Positions 47,301 to 59,479 of a DNA stretch of 64,000 nucleotides are shown here, in pieces. The notes under the pieces were generated by a model. The model was not told where the DNA came from. It saw only the letters and a list, made by a program, of their open reading frames with translations, and ran no database searches. This stretch comes from Pseudoscleropodium purum (Eukaryota > Streptophyta > Bryopsida > Hypnales > Brachytheciaceae), in contig OZ017803.1 in NCBI GenBank assembly GCA_963969395.1, positions 19,034,001 through 19,098,000 of the forward strand, read 5' to 3'. The position numbers were made by a program, and so were the translations under genes. Within the stretch, counting starts at the first letter, position 1. Each line of letters starts with the position of its first letter.

Positions 47301-47510
47301 AAAGAACCATAAGGCATGATACCACACGTGCGACACGTTAATGCAGCCTCCTCAGTTCATCAGTGATCAAAACTGTAAAAACAAATTAACAAAACCGTGA
47401 CACAAGATGCCTTTTCAGTTTCACTCAGAATCTGACAAGTCCAGAAACTGATCCAATGCTTTATCTTCTCAAGACTTAAGAAGAAGCAGGAATTGTAAAA
47501 GTGCAACAGC

Positions 47511-49141
47511 CTACTCTGCAACGGCACCTGGGGCACTGCCTGAAAAGCCGCCACCTCCACGACCAAATCCACCTCGCCCACCTCGAAACTCAGGTCTGTA
47601 CTCGCCAGGTGCTCCACCTTTGTCTCCGCCAAAGCCACCGTCTCCTCCACGGCCACTGCTGCTCCTGTAACCTTCCCGGTCACCAAATCGGGGCCTGTCG
47701 CCGTCCCTAGGGGGACCACGCGGCGGTCTGTCTCCACCAGGACCTCCCATCGGCCTGCTTGGGGGACGAGCAGACTTCTTCAAAGTCGCAGGCACAATCT
47801 CAGAAGGCAGGTTGAGGTAGGTCCTCAAGTGCTCGATGCCATCATTGGTCAAGTACCTGTAATAATATTGAACAAAATACTATGTGAAGAAAGTTCAGCA
47901 TTTCAATGCACATTCTGCACTACACTTCCTGAAACAAAACCAAGGCGGAGTGATCGATCAAGTATATTAGGTCACCCCAAAAAAATCTTAGTAAGGCAAT
48001 TCAATCAGTTAATTTATGATAAGTTGCGGCTTCTTGATCAACACTCTGTCCCCGTCAAATCGTAGACAATTGGACTATATTAAGAAACGTATGTACACCA
48101 GTCCAATATCTGATCAAGTGGCGGTTTGAGATCGTCTTCCGAGAAATATTCGATGAAGAATTACTTCGGAATCCTCTTTCGTTTGCCAAAAAGAGCATAT
48201 AAAAATTCGACCAGAATAATACTATGAACTAAGCCAGTGGTCATTCTGAGTCCCCAACTTAATGCAGAGAATAGAAGCAGGCAATCTTGCGTCACCGTGA
48301 AAAATCCCCGTCTCAAACTGATATTGATACAACAGTTCCAGAAAAAAAATCATGAGTGATTTCGACAGATTACAGTCCGGGAAAGATGAAGAGCATGAAT
48401 CGAAATTAAACCATGAGTCAATTCACTGTACATAGCGAATTAAAAAAATCGCAACTTTTCCCACGATCAAGTCTGTTTACGATATGGCTCTGTGAAGGTA
48501 AACACAAAAGTTCGTAGGCACCGGACACCATATCCAGTATGGCGCTCAGAAGCATAAAAGGTGAAAGAAAATTTAAGGTTTCAAGTGACGAGTTTGGCTA
48601 ATTCCGCTCAAGTACCCTAACCCTAACCCATGCTCTGAGACTCATTTTCTGGGACAGACCGAAGCCCAAATCCAGAGAGCTCTACTACTCACAGCAAAAC
48701 GAAAGAGACTAAGTATGTTTACGATATGACACTTTGAAAGGAAACATTGAAAGTTCTTACGCGCCAAAGACCACATCCAATATGGCGCTCAAAATGACAA
48801 TAGTGCCAGAAACATAAGGGTTTAGAGTGAAGAGGCCTGCAAATTCCGCACAAGCACCCCGAACCCTAATCCATTTTCTGAGCCATGCCGAAGCGGGAAG
48901 CCAGAAAGCTCCAGCAATCGAAGCATACCGAGAAGTGAACTTACCAGTAGTAGTGTCGCCAGGCGAAGCTCTCCTTGACGTACTCCTTGGACTTAAAGCT
49001 CTGCATGAGCTTGATGACCTGGAGGTTGGGCACATCGATCTCCGGGTGCTTGGGGGCATTGAAATCCTTCTTGGCGTACAACACACCCTCCTTGAAGAGA
49101 TACTTGTAAACCTCCACGCGGTTCTTCTTCGGAATCAACAT
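47511..49141 (-). CDS. RPS10: 40S ribosomal protein eS10, two exons
   Basis: Exon 1 is 49141-48945 (ATG in CGACCATGTTGATTCCG) and exon 2 is 47856-47511 (stop TAG). The 1,088-nt intron has donor CTACTG|GTAAGT and acceptor TTACAG|GTACTT, joining HYYW-YLTNDG. The product is 180 aa, the usual plant length. It starts [20 protein letters not shown], with the winged-helix S10/plectin domain over about residues 1-95 ([39 protein letters not shown]). A Pro/Gly/Arg-rich tail with RGG-like repeats ([12 protein letters not shown]) follows and ends GAVAE. It is a small-subunit component near the mRNA entry region. All expected features are intact and splice sites are strong, so it looks functional. It faces MRE11 tail to tail. 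Confidence 0.97.
48475..48940. repeat. Direct duplication (about 220 bp, offset 242) inside the RPS10 intron
   Basis: GTTTACGATATG begins at 48475 and 48717. The following blocks (ACACCATATCCAGTATGGCG / GACCACATCCAATATGGCG, AATTCCGC.CAAG, ACCCTAA.CCAT, CAGAGAGCTC / CAGAAAGCTC) stay in register. The second unit reaches to within about 20 nt of the 5' splice site. Both units contain ACCCTAACCC-type strings. Confidence 0.8.
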
Positions 49142-49225
49142 GGTCGCGGCCTGCTGCTGGCGATGGCGATGGCGATGGAACTTCCGACGACGCGAAGGGG
49201 AGCAGAGAACCAGAAACAAAAAGAG

Positions 49226-49274
49226 AAACCCTAGGTCGAGACTCTTGGCTATTAAGGGAGCCCACTTAGGGTTT
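49226..49274 (-). promoter_or_regulatory. Telo-box motifs upstream of RPS10
   Basis: AAACCCTAG at 49226-49234 and TTAGGGTTT at 49266-49274 lie 85-135 bp upstream of the start codon. Telo-boxes are typical of plant ribosomal-protein promoters. The leader also has a GATGGC triplet repeat (49160-49180). Confidence 0.6.
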
Positions 49275-49479
49275 CGCTGGTGGCATACCGCGCTCGTAAC
49301 ATGGATGAAAGTAGGCACAACAATGATATTTACTGTTACCTACACTAATGGATTTGAGAATGCTCAATAACTTTAAGAATTCTTCATGAATATTAGTGCA
49401 GCCTAGTGCCATTGGTCATGTTTTTTTTTGTCATGGTCTAATTATCCTCCCTCCCAAAAGATCCAAAAATAATTCAAAA

Positions 49480-50970
49480 ATTCAAAATTTTTACATTGTA
49501 TGTCCACATGCTACGAAAGTCTATGCATCCATCCTTCCTCATGTGCCATACTGATGCACAATCCAAAAGATTCATAAGTTAGGATTATTTTTAATTTAAA
49601 AATAACTCAAAAATTTAGAACTTTCACACCATACATCCAAACGCCGCAAAAGTCTACACACCCTTCCTTGTAAACAATTTTTTAATGGTACTAAGAATTT
49701 ATCTTTAGAATATATAATTTCGAAGATCTCATTGTAACAAACAAAACAAAACAATCTAATTTAATGTATAGACTAGTGTGCCTTGTGCCATTGCCACAGT
49801 CAAAATGAAAATAAAAATAATTTTATCATTTTTTAATTCATTAAAATATCAAAATTCAATCATTCTTGCACCCTAGTGTGAGAGGTTGTGTTCTGGGTAC
49901 AAATAAAATGCTTTATGCACAAAGGGATGAAAGGGCTTTGTTTTGTGAAACTTATGGTTTTTCCAAAATAAAAGATAATTTAATTCAATTTTTTAATTTA
50001 ATAAAACCCATAACTTTCACATGATAGGTCCAAATGCTACAAAATTGGCGTGGATAGAGAGCCTCATGTACGAATCACAAGGATTTTGTTTTGTTGCGTT
50101 TGGAGATGTCATGTAAAATTTATGGTTTTTCAAAATAAAAAATATTTTATTTTAATTTTTTTCATACATAAAAACTTTGAAGTTCAATAGATTTCACACT
50201 ATGGGTCCAAACCAATGAAACAAAGTTCATGCACCCCTTTAAACGAATAGCTTTTGAGCAATGCTAAGAACATGGCCAAATGCTTCATGGTGTGTTAGAT
50301 CTCAATGTATCAAAAAGAACAAAACAAAACAAATGACCTATCTTAAGGGTACAAATTAGTGTGCCTTGTGCCTTTGCCACAACCAAAATAAAAGTAAGGA
50401 AAAACTTCTAATTTTTTTTCATTAAAACCTTGAAATTCAACAACTTTCAGACCTTAGTATGAGAGGTTGTGTTCTTGGTGCAAATAGAAAGCCTTGTACA
50501 CAAAGAAGTGCGAAGACTTTTTTTTGTACAAGGACTTTGTTTTATGACATTTGGACATGCAATGTAAAATTTATGGTTTTTACAAAATAAAATATAATTT
50601 TATTTCATTTTTTAATTTAAAAAAACCATAACTTTCACATTGTAGGTCCAAAGGCTATGAAATTGGTATGAATAGAAAGTTCTATGTACAAATGAGTGCA
50701 AAGGCTTTGTTTTGTGGCATTTGAACATGCAATGCAAAAGTTATAAATTCTACAAAATAAAAGAGAAGTTCATTCTATTTCCTGATTCATAAAAACTTTG
50801 AAATTCAATAACTTTCAAACTATAAGTCAAAATGTTACAAAACAAAGTCCCTGCACCCCTTTGAGCAAAGAGCTTGTGAGTGGTACAAAGAATGCCATTG
50901 GGAACCTTCCATTTTGTTAGATCTCAATGTATCAAACAAACAAACAAAACAAAGAACCTAATTTAAGGAT
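49480..50970. repeat. Diverged tandem repeat, about 580-bp unit, 2-2.5 copies
   Basis: ATTAGTGTGCCTTGTGCC occurs near 49775 and 50356. Between and after these, GTGAGAGGTTGTGTTCT / ATGAGAGGTTGTGTTCT, GGGCTTTGTTTTGTG, CATAACTTTCACAT, GGTCCAAA.GCTA and GTTAGATCTCAATGTATCAA recur in the same order. A partial unit precedes at 49480-49760. No coding sequence. Confidence 0.7.
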
Positions 50971-53220
50971 ATTGATTGATTTATAGAAATCATTCCCTTA
51001 TAATAAAATTGATACTCATGCTTTTGATAAAAATATTCATTGAGGATAAAACTTCATAGAATTTTTAAATCAATGAGTGTAGGTAATACTTAATGTCATT
51101 GTTAGTATAGTGATTAGAAAGTACATTGGTTTAGAAATTTTTCATCCATATTTGATTTTGTACAAGCCACTAATATATGAGCATCTTTATCACTCAGGTT
51201 CATTCAATTAGCTATTGCAAGAGTTTGGATAATGTAATCTACCCTCTCACTCTAAATTGATGAAATTAATATGGATGAAATTTTGGTGAATGTGGTCTAT
51301 TTTTGTGCACATATAGATGTAATTTTGATGTGACCAAATCTTCATTTTTTAGAGATGGTGATTGAATGTGATTATAATGCTCGCAATCATACGTTGTTCT
51401 TTAGAAAAAATAAAATAAAAATTCAAATATAAACTACTATAAGAATGGAACAAATGTAAAAATTGAATCAAAATTCAAATGCAATTTAGGACCAAAAAAT
51501 TTGAAAGAAAAAATGCCCAAATGAAAAGTGACATGGTATGGATTATAGGATAATGATTTTTGTGTGAGGATCTATTCAATTTTTCTTTTAAAAAAAATAA
51601 TCCCCTCTTCTAAAAATTATACCCTCTAAGCTTAAAGGTAGATCAAAGAAGTGATGAAATTTGGTGTTTTTGACTGAGAAAGCTAAAGAAGTTGTTCACA
51701 ACTAGAAAACAAAGTCTTTCAACTCGCTTAGATGTATCAACAACATATTTTCCTAGATTTGACTTTAGCAGTGGTCCAATTAAACAAATTGTTCAAATAG
51801 AATGCATCACTTTCTAAATAGAGACTTTTGACAATGGCTGCATGGTGTCTTTCCCAAGTTTTTTAAACAACTTGCTCTTTCACCATCTTTGCAAACATTG
51901 TGATGAGACCGTGATCAAGAATAATCATGTGTTCATTCATCACAAGCACTAGTCATTGAATCTTGGAGAAGAAAATCAAAGTCCATACTATTAATCCTTC
52001 TATGATTGAATGTTTGGTGTTGCAATCAAGGGTGGTAGAGACCCAACTATGAGACTTTAGTTCCATGATGGCATTGAAATATAAAGAATGAAATAAAACT
52101 ATTTAGCTAGCTAGCTCGTGTCAAAGGGCCAAATTAAATTTTGCTCCTAAAAGGCTCTTAGGAGGAAAATAGAGGCAACTAGTGCTTCAAATGATCTAAA
52201 GGTTGCCCTATGTTTTTTTAGGTTATATGTGCTCGTGAATAAGGAAGATGGCTTGACAAAAAAAATTGCTCATGTTCTTAACAGCTTGGGTGGTTGTTAG
52301 CCCACTTGCAAGACATATGAGTTATTGTGTTAATTAATTCAAGTATATGAGACTAGCAATGTACATGGCTTTCTATACAATTATGGAACAACTATAAAAA
52401 AATTTAAGGCCATTATTGAGGCAAGTCTTGGTCTCTATCACTAATGCATGACTTACAAATTGTAAAAGTGTGACACTCAAGGCTTGCCTTCATTACTTAA
52501 TCATATAAGGTTCCAAATTCTACTAGTGAGGCATCATACAAAATTATTTGCTAAAGAGGTAGGCAAGGAGCCTAGGATTAATCTAATATATGTTGTACAA
52601 CCAAGAGTCATATATTTAATCCTTAGGTGTCTAAATTGTTCAGTTGCAAGAAGATTACATAACATTCCTAACCTCTTGGTTCTTCAAAAATAAGAATTTT
52701 TCAATAATTTATAATGAGATTTTTGTACTCTTATGGACTACCATATTATTCTATAAATTGTGTTAGGTATTTAAAAAGAAAGATATCCATTTTTCCTTAA
52801 ATTCTATAAGGGTTGGAAAAAATTTAGTTGAGAATGTTATGTAAGACCTGTTCTCAAGTCAAGTACATAATGGTAGCAAAAGTTTAGAATGATTATTATT
52901 TCTCCATAACAAGCTAGATGAATAAAATCACCTTTCCTTGAAGACATTTGGTTTCAAATTAAACTCGTAAAGCAACTACTTAAGGTGAAATCATTTGATA
53001 ATATTGTTTTTATATGACTTAAGACTATTTTTTTAAGATCAATGGTAAATATCAAAAGTAATTGTTATTGCATGATCTTTGAGTTTACTAACTTATGTAT
53101 ATCTTCTTAAAATTTTAGAATGCACCCTTGTCTATTTGGAAGATCAATTTTTTTAGAATTCAAAATCTAAATCTTTTAAGTCCATCATGTAGGTGAAGTT
53201 TTGTTGTTCAAGAATTATGA
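50970..53220. other. AT-rich intergenic DNA
   Basis: Nothing supported. The small plus-strand frame at 52484-52693 has no recognisable features. Confidence 0.5.
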
Positions 53221-53264
53221 AAAAATAAAAAATAAAAAATAAAAAATAATAAAAATAAAAATAA

Positions 53265-53322
<58 letters not shown>
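53221..53322. repeat. Compound microsatellite (AAAAAT)n followed by (AT)n
   Basis: A run of AAAAAT-type units passes into about 26 uninterrupted AT dinucleotides ending near 53321. A smaller (AT)n lies near 53560. Confidence 0.95.
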
Positions 53323-53326
<4 letters not shown>

Positions 53327-53329
53327 ACC

Positions 53330-54230
53330 ATAATTTATGCATTTTAGTCAAAAATATAGAAGAAGGATTGAAAATATATTAGAAAAAAAAAATTTCAATT
53401 TTTCTATATTATGCTTCAAAAAGATTATAAAGGTGAAGATGGTGCATTGGTATGTGATGAAATGAAAATTAAATTTCTAATAACTTTGACAAAAAATTGA
53501 AAATTATCAATTCCAATGGAAAAGATATTCTAGTGATCAATACATATCATATGTAAGTTTATATATATATATATAAAATTGAGTTTGAAAATGACTTTCT
53601 ATATTTTCCCTAACTTTATTGTCTACAAAATAGAATTCCTCATAACTTTCATCTCATTAGTTGTCCAAAATAGAATGGTTCAAAGGCTTTTGTATTGGTA
53701 TTAAATAATATTAGTTAATACTTTGATAAAGAATATTTTTAATTGCCACATTGACATTGAAATAAAAAAATGATAAGAACTTTTGCAATATTTATTGAAA
53801 TGACTTGAAATAAAGCTTTATACTTATATTATGATGATTAAAAACTATCCCTGGAGTTTCATTAACCCTGAAATGATTTTGACTATGTTTCACCAAAACC
53901 GCTTCCAAACTGCCATTTGTAGTACAAGTACCAAGTTTTAGAAAAAAAACATTTTTGGACATATGTAACTACAAGATCTTGTAGTACACTTATTTGAAAA
54001 TATGTGGAAAAACTTTCAGAAATTTCCACTGTGTAGATTACAAGATATTAGCATTTGAAGTGATAAAATTCCATTTTTTGGCCCTACAAAAATCCAGGCA
54101 ATTGTACTTTAGAAGGTCTTATTTGTATGAAAAAATGTCAAAAATGTTTTTTAATCTTTGAATTCATTTTTCAAATCAAGTTAGCTGCATGCTTGAAAAT
54201 TTTTAGATCATTTGGAATGATACAACATAT
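53330..54230. other. AT-rich intergenic DNA
   Basis: No gene or clear repeat boundary is visible. Confidence 0.5.
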
Positions 54231-54235
54231 AGGAA

Positions 54236-54800
54236 AAAAATAGTAAGTAGAAAGGAGTAGAGATTGATTCAAAATACTAAATTGTTAATAATTTATTTAT
54301 GGAATTGAAAAATGCCAATCCTGACAATGATAATGTCTTAATAAACAATCTACACCCAATATTTTTATTTTTTTCCAAAAATATTAAAAATTGAGTTAAA
54401 TAAAGTTCTTCAAAGTGTGTTTTAGAGTAGAGATTCAATAATGACCTAGAAACTCCCACAAACTAAAACTCCTCATAACTTTTGACTCATTGATCAAAAT
54501 GGAATGATTCAATGCTTTCCAAGTATATATAAATCTAAAGAACGAATTACAAATTTTAATTACTTAAAAAAATGATTTTTAAAGAAGTTTTTTTGTTGCC
54601 CATATTGTCCATCGAGCATAGAAAAGTACATATCATACAATAACTTTTTAACCATACAGTCAAAAGTTATGAAAATTATTGGGACTTGAAGCTACTCCTT
54701 GGGCACATCTCGTGTTAAAGTTTCAACAAAAAACAATAAAACCCCATTTGTGGTGAGCTGCCCAAAATTTCTATATTGCCAAAAAAAGCAATTTGGGCAT
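54236..54800 (+). repeat. AT-rich dispersed repeat family, partial copy 3
   Basis: Shares with copies at 43.3 and 56.4 kb the blocks TACTAAATTGTTAA, TTTTAGAGTAGAGATTC, AAACTCCTCATAACTTTTG, and AATGATTCAATGC with TTTCCAAGTATAT, ending near a GGGGTTAA motif. Confidence 0.5.
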
Positions 54801-56420
54801 TTAGGGGTTAAGACAATTTAAAATATAATGGAAATGGGACCTTCAAAGTTTTCAAAAATCCAATGTAATTTCTGTAGTTGTTTAAAATTTAATCAATAGC
54901 ATAATGTAGAATGGAAATTTTTAAAAATTGACCATTGTTAGACACAAAATGCCTAGTGGATCCCCCCTCCTAAATCATCTAAGAATGAAAATCTATTAGC
55001 AATATACATTGAGTGGTCATCAATGAATAATATTGAAATTTTTGAAAAAAGGTGGATAATATAGAACATATAAGCGTGGATACTTAAGAAATCAAATCAT
55101 GGTTTGTTCATGTGAATTTAGTTTGGTCCTTTATTCCCATGGAAAAATGTAGTCAAGTACTTAGTACTTCAAGAACCACATATTAATAGATTCTATTCAC
55201 AAGACAATATTTAGAGTGCAAAGAAGGTTTATTAAAATAAATATGCTAATGAATACCTAATAATGAACTATGATTGGAACAAGGAAAAACTATGAAGGGA
55301 AAGATTGGTCTATATTCTAAAGTCACAAATTGAAAAATACTAGCCTCTACTCAATTGAAACATCAAAGTGTGTATTTTATTAAAAAAATTGTCACTCTAT
55401 TTCATGAATAACTTTTGACCTACAATTTTTTAGGTCTCAAATTTTGGTGATATTATACTTTCAATATTATAATAATTATCTATATTTTATTTTATTTTAA
55501 AATATTTTATTTCAAAAGGTCACTATGTAGTGAATATTAGTCCAAATGCTACAAAATTGACAAGCCATAATTACAATAACCCAACTAAAGAATCTTAAAT
55601 CCTTGATTGAAATCAAATAAAAAATTTGAACAAAAAGATGTCAATTTATGCTTGGAAGGCTACCGTATTGTTAAAGATGACTATGAACATTATTGTATGA
55701 ATTCAATTCAACTATAAAAACTTAAAAACTATAGACATATGATATTTCTTCATGACAAGAAGACCTTTCTCATAGCTCTACAAAAGAGAAGTTAACTTCT
55801 AAAGGACCGGCAGTGCAAAAAATAGTTTTGTTAGATCCACCTAGTAGCTAAGTTATAGTCCTTTAAGGGTTAATAAGCATCTATGTAGAATCCATAATGG
55901 ACCAATACAGCTTGAATTTTCAAAATAAATTCATTTTTGTATTATATCACAATGGCATCTTTGGTACTCACAGAGATCTTGGTATTCTTAAAATAAGTAG
56001 ACGAAATATTTGACTATCCATCAAAGGAAGACTTCAAGGCTTTTGGTGCAAAATGGAGGTTGTCAAAGGCCTTGGAAAGAAGGCAAATCACTCATATAAA
56101 TTTGAAGATTGAACAATTACAACATATTTTTTTATTAAGATTTTTTTTTAAATTATTCCAATTAGAATGATAATAGCAAAATCCAAATCCACACTGAAAG
56201 GTCTTTGGTGCACCAAGAAGGTTCCTAAGCAACCAAATAAAGTTTTGAGGACAATGATTAATGGAATTTGAAAAGCATGTTCATGAAGGAAAAAGGGTAA
56301 GGAGCACGGTTAAATGGTTCAAGATTAGTGATTCTTGCAAGCAAGAATTCTTTCAAGCCTCTAAGCCTTACACATGAGCTTTAAGAATTTAACCCCTAAA
56401 AGATTGAAGTATTTTTAGGC
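54800..56420. other. AT-rich intergenic DNA
   Basis: No gene supported. AGGGGTTAA-type motifs recur near 54785, 55865 and 56393, often at edges of the dispersed repeat copies. Confidence 0.4.
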
Positions 56421-57200
56421 CTAAAATTACTTCAAAATACTCATATTTAAAACACCGCTAAAATCTCCATCAATATTTGTCCATGAGCAAATTCAAACAT
56501 AGGATCCTTTAGATAATTTATTAGAGTACATCCTCCTAAATTTTCAAAATGAGAAACTTTACCAATTACAAAATCATGATGCTTTAATTTCAAAAAGAAA
56601 TATTTTCAACTCTTTCCAAATGGTTAAGTTTCAAACTTTTAATTAATAAATTTATATTTTCTACATATTGCATCTCTCCATAATATGTTGAAAAATAAAT
56701 TGAAAATAAATATATTAAAATTAAAAAATCATATTCATGCTTGGAAAACCTACTATGTAGTAAAAGATAAAGTATGATTAAAATTACTAAATTGTTAAGA
56801 ATTTTGTTACAAAATTTAAAAAAATTCAATTCCAATAGTTGTAATTTTGCAATAAACAACCTACAACATTTTTAAAAAATTCTCCCAAAATTGAAAATTG
56901 AGTTGAAAACAAGACCTCAAAGTTTATTTCGGAGTAGAGATTCCATGATTGCCGGCAAACTATTAAAACTCCTTGTAACTTTTGTCTCATAAATTGAAAT
57001 AGAATACCAAGTTCAAATCTTTAAATATATATAAATATAAAAAATCAATTTCAAATCATTAAATACATATAAATATAGAAAACTCAATTCAAATCTTTAT
57101 TTTAAGAAGAGACTATTTTTTCTAAGTTGCTTGTACTACCCATGCTTTTAAAGAAACCACATATTATACATGACCTTTTAACCATGTAGTCAAATGAAAA
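56420..57200 (+). repeat. AT-rich dispersed repeat family, copy 2
   Basis: Best partner of 43320-44100, with conserved order over about 780 bp and many substitutions and small indels. Confidence 0.6.
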
Positions 57201-57399
57201 GTGGCAATTTGAAGCTACACCTTAATCACATGTTGTGTGAAGATTTCAAAGGAAAAAATGATAAATTTATTTGCAAATGGATTAGGAAAACTCTATATTG
57301 CCAAAAAACATACTTTAAGGCTTCAAAAGTTTATTCCAAAATCAAATTTTTAAAATGAGATTTGTTTATCATTGCAACATTGAAAATTTTTAAATTTTT

Positions 57400-58900
57400 A
57401 ATAAACTTGTGATCTTAGATTCTTCCAAAGTGCAATAATCAAAGTTGTGGGTTAATATTTATGATTCTTTAATAAGAGATGGGTCATTATAAAAGTGAAA
57501 ACCAAAATTTTAGGAGGGCCTTGGAGGCTTCTTTTAATAAAATGGATTTGTCAAAATTCTATTTAAATTAACTTTGTAACAAATATTTTTGAAAAATTAA
57601 TAAAAATTCTTATCTATAGGTATAAAATATGGAAGAATCAAAGTTGAGGGTCAAAAATTATGACTCCTCAAAGTTAGATGAGTGATTACAATGGAAAAGA
57701 CCAAAATGTCAAAAGGGACTTAGGAACTTTGGAGTAATGTAGTCTTACTTTTATAGAAAATTTTAAGAATTTGTCTTTCAATGTAAATAATTGTAAGGAG
57801 GTTTTTTCAATTTGATTTTAAAAGGTCAAATAGACTTAATTTTCATTTCAATGTACGAAAGAGACTAATGGTTGAATAGAAAAAATAATAAAAAAAAGAT
57901 GAATGAACAAATATGCTTTAGAAATAAGGAGTATCAAATAGACACAATAATTATCTGGATTTTAGAATATGTATAGTCATCTTGCACAATGACTATAAGT
58001 CAATTTGTCTTTCATTTTTATATAAAGCTTATAGTGATTACTCATCTTTGTGGTAATTTTTATATTTTGCATTTTCTTTGAAATAAAAAATTTATTTGCA
58101 ATACTTGTCTATATTTTCATATATAAGTTGAATTAGCTAGTGATTGGCTTTAGTCTTTATGAATTCAACAATTAGCCAAAAATTGGTTTTATAATCTATA
58201 CTTTATTCATTATAATTCCTATTCCATTACCAAATTCTTTGTGAACGAACCCTTGCTACTATACTACAATAAAATTGGCAATCGCCTTGGGGTTGTTACT
58301 TTTTGGTTTGATAGATAATAAGGAAGATACATATGACATTTATAAGGGTTAGCATCATGCAAAAATATTTTGAAAACTTAATGAAAATGCACATCTATAG
58401 ATCCAAAGAATGCAAGAATTGGAGTTTGAATCCAAAGTCATGACTCCACAAAGATGAGTGAATCATTGCAAATTGAGACTAATCCTATAATTTTAAGTGC
58501 CTTTTGAGGAGGGCCCATATGACCTCACTCAGACTTAGAATATTACCAAACATATTTGCAAACTTGATGAAAATGTATACCTATGGGTTCAAAGAATGCA
58601 ATACTCACAATTGTAAATTGATCAAAAGTTTTGACTCCAAATTTGATGAGATATTAGAATGGTGAAAATCAAAACATCAGGTGGTTTATTTGACCTTTGT
58701 TAGAATAAATACTGTGCCGTATGTTTTGGAATACCAATTTTAACAAAAGTCACATAGACCTTCTTTGGTAACAAGAAGTCTCCAAGGCCCACTTGAAATT
58801 GTGTTTCCTCATTTACAATGATTTATCCCAACTTTGTGGATTCATAACTTTTGCTTTACAACTCTAATTCTTGCATTTTGGGGGCTCTTGGATGCTCATT
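57400..58900. repeat. Degenerate repeated segment (AATGCAAGAATT...TGACTCC type), four direct and one inverted
   Basis: Related segments of about 110 bp near 57410, 57620, 58400 and 58590 share the order: AAAGAATGCAA, AAGTTG, TCAAAA.TTATGACTCC, AAAG.TGATGAG, AAAACCAAAAT. An inverted relative lies at about 58790-58900. They are dispersed rather than head to tail. Confidence 0.45.
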
Positions 58901-59024
58901 TTCATCAAGATTTTATAATGATATAATGAGATATCAATTCTAATAGAGGTCAAATGGACCAATTAAAAAACTTATGACCTTTATTCAAAAGAGTAATATA
59001 GAAAATTATATTAGATTATGCAAA

Positions 59025-59475
59025 GTATCCAAAACAACAATGATTTGGATAAGAGGCAAGTATCTCATTAGTTGATTTTCCTTTATACAAGATAGTACAT
59101 ACTTTGCAAGGTCATAGCAAGTACTATATTATGTACAACCTACGAAATGACAATGACTTGGATCAAACAAGCATCTCATTAGTTGATTCTCCTCTACCCT
59201 AGATGGTACTTCACTTTGTCATATTATGGTAAGTACTATACCAAGAAAATAATACAAAATGACAATGACTTTGACTAGGCAAGCATCTCATTAGTTGATT
59301 CTCCTTTGCACTAGATAATACTTCACTTTGCCAAGCCATAGCAAATCTACACTATGCAAACCATATATAAGGACAATGCCTTGGACTAAACAAACATCTC
59401 ATTAGTTGATTTTCTTTTGCATTAAAATAGTACCTCACTTTGCCAAGCCATGGCAAATATTATTACTATGCAAAA
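59025..59475 (+). repeat. 111-bp minisatellite, four units
   Basis: The anchor ATCTCATTAGTTGATT begins at about 59062, 59173, 59285 and 59396, giving periods of 111, 112 and 111 bp. Each unit also contains ACTTTGC.A.G.CAT.GCAA and GACAATG.CTTGGA. Units differ by 10-20 percent by eye. Confidence 0.9.
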
Positions 59476-59479
59476 TGTA

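Noticed and set aside
48757..49318. Other frames across RPS10 exon 1
   Set aside because: They overlap the clearly spliced eS10 frame and read through the intron or the 5' leader.
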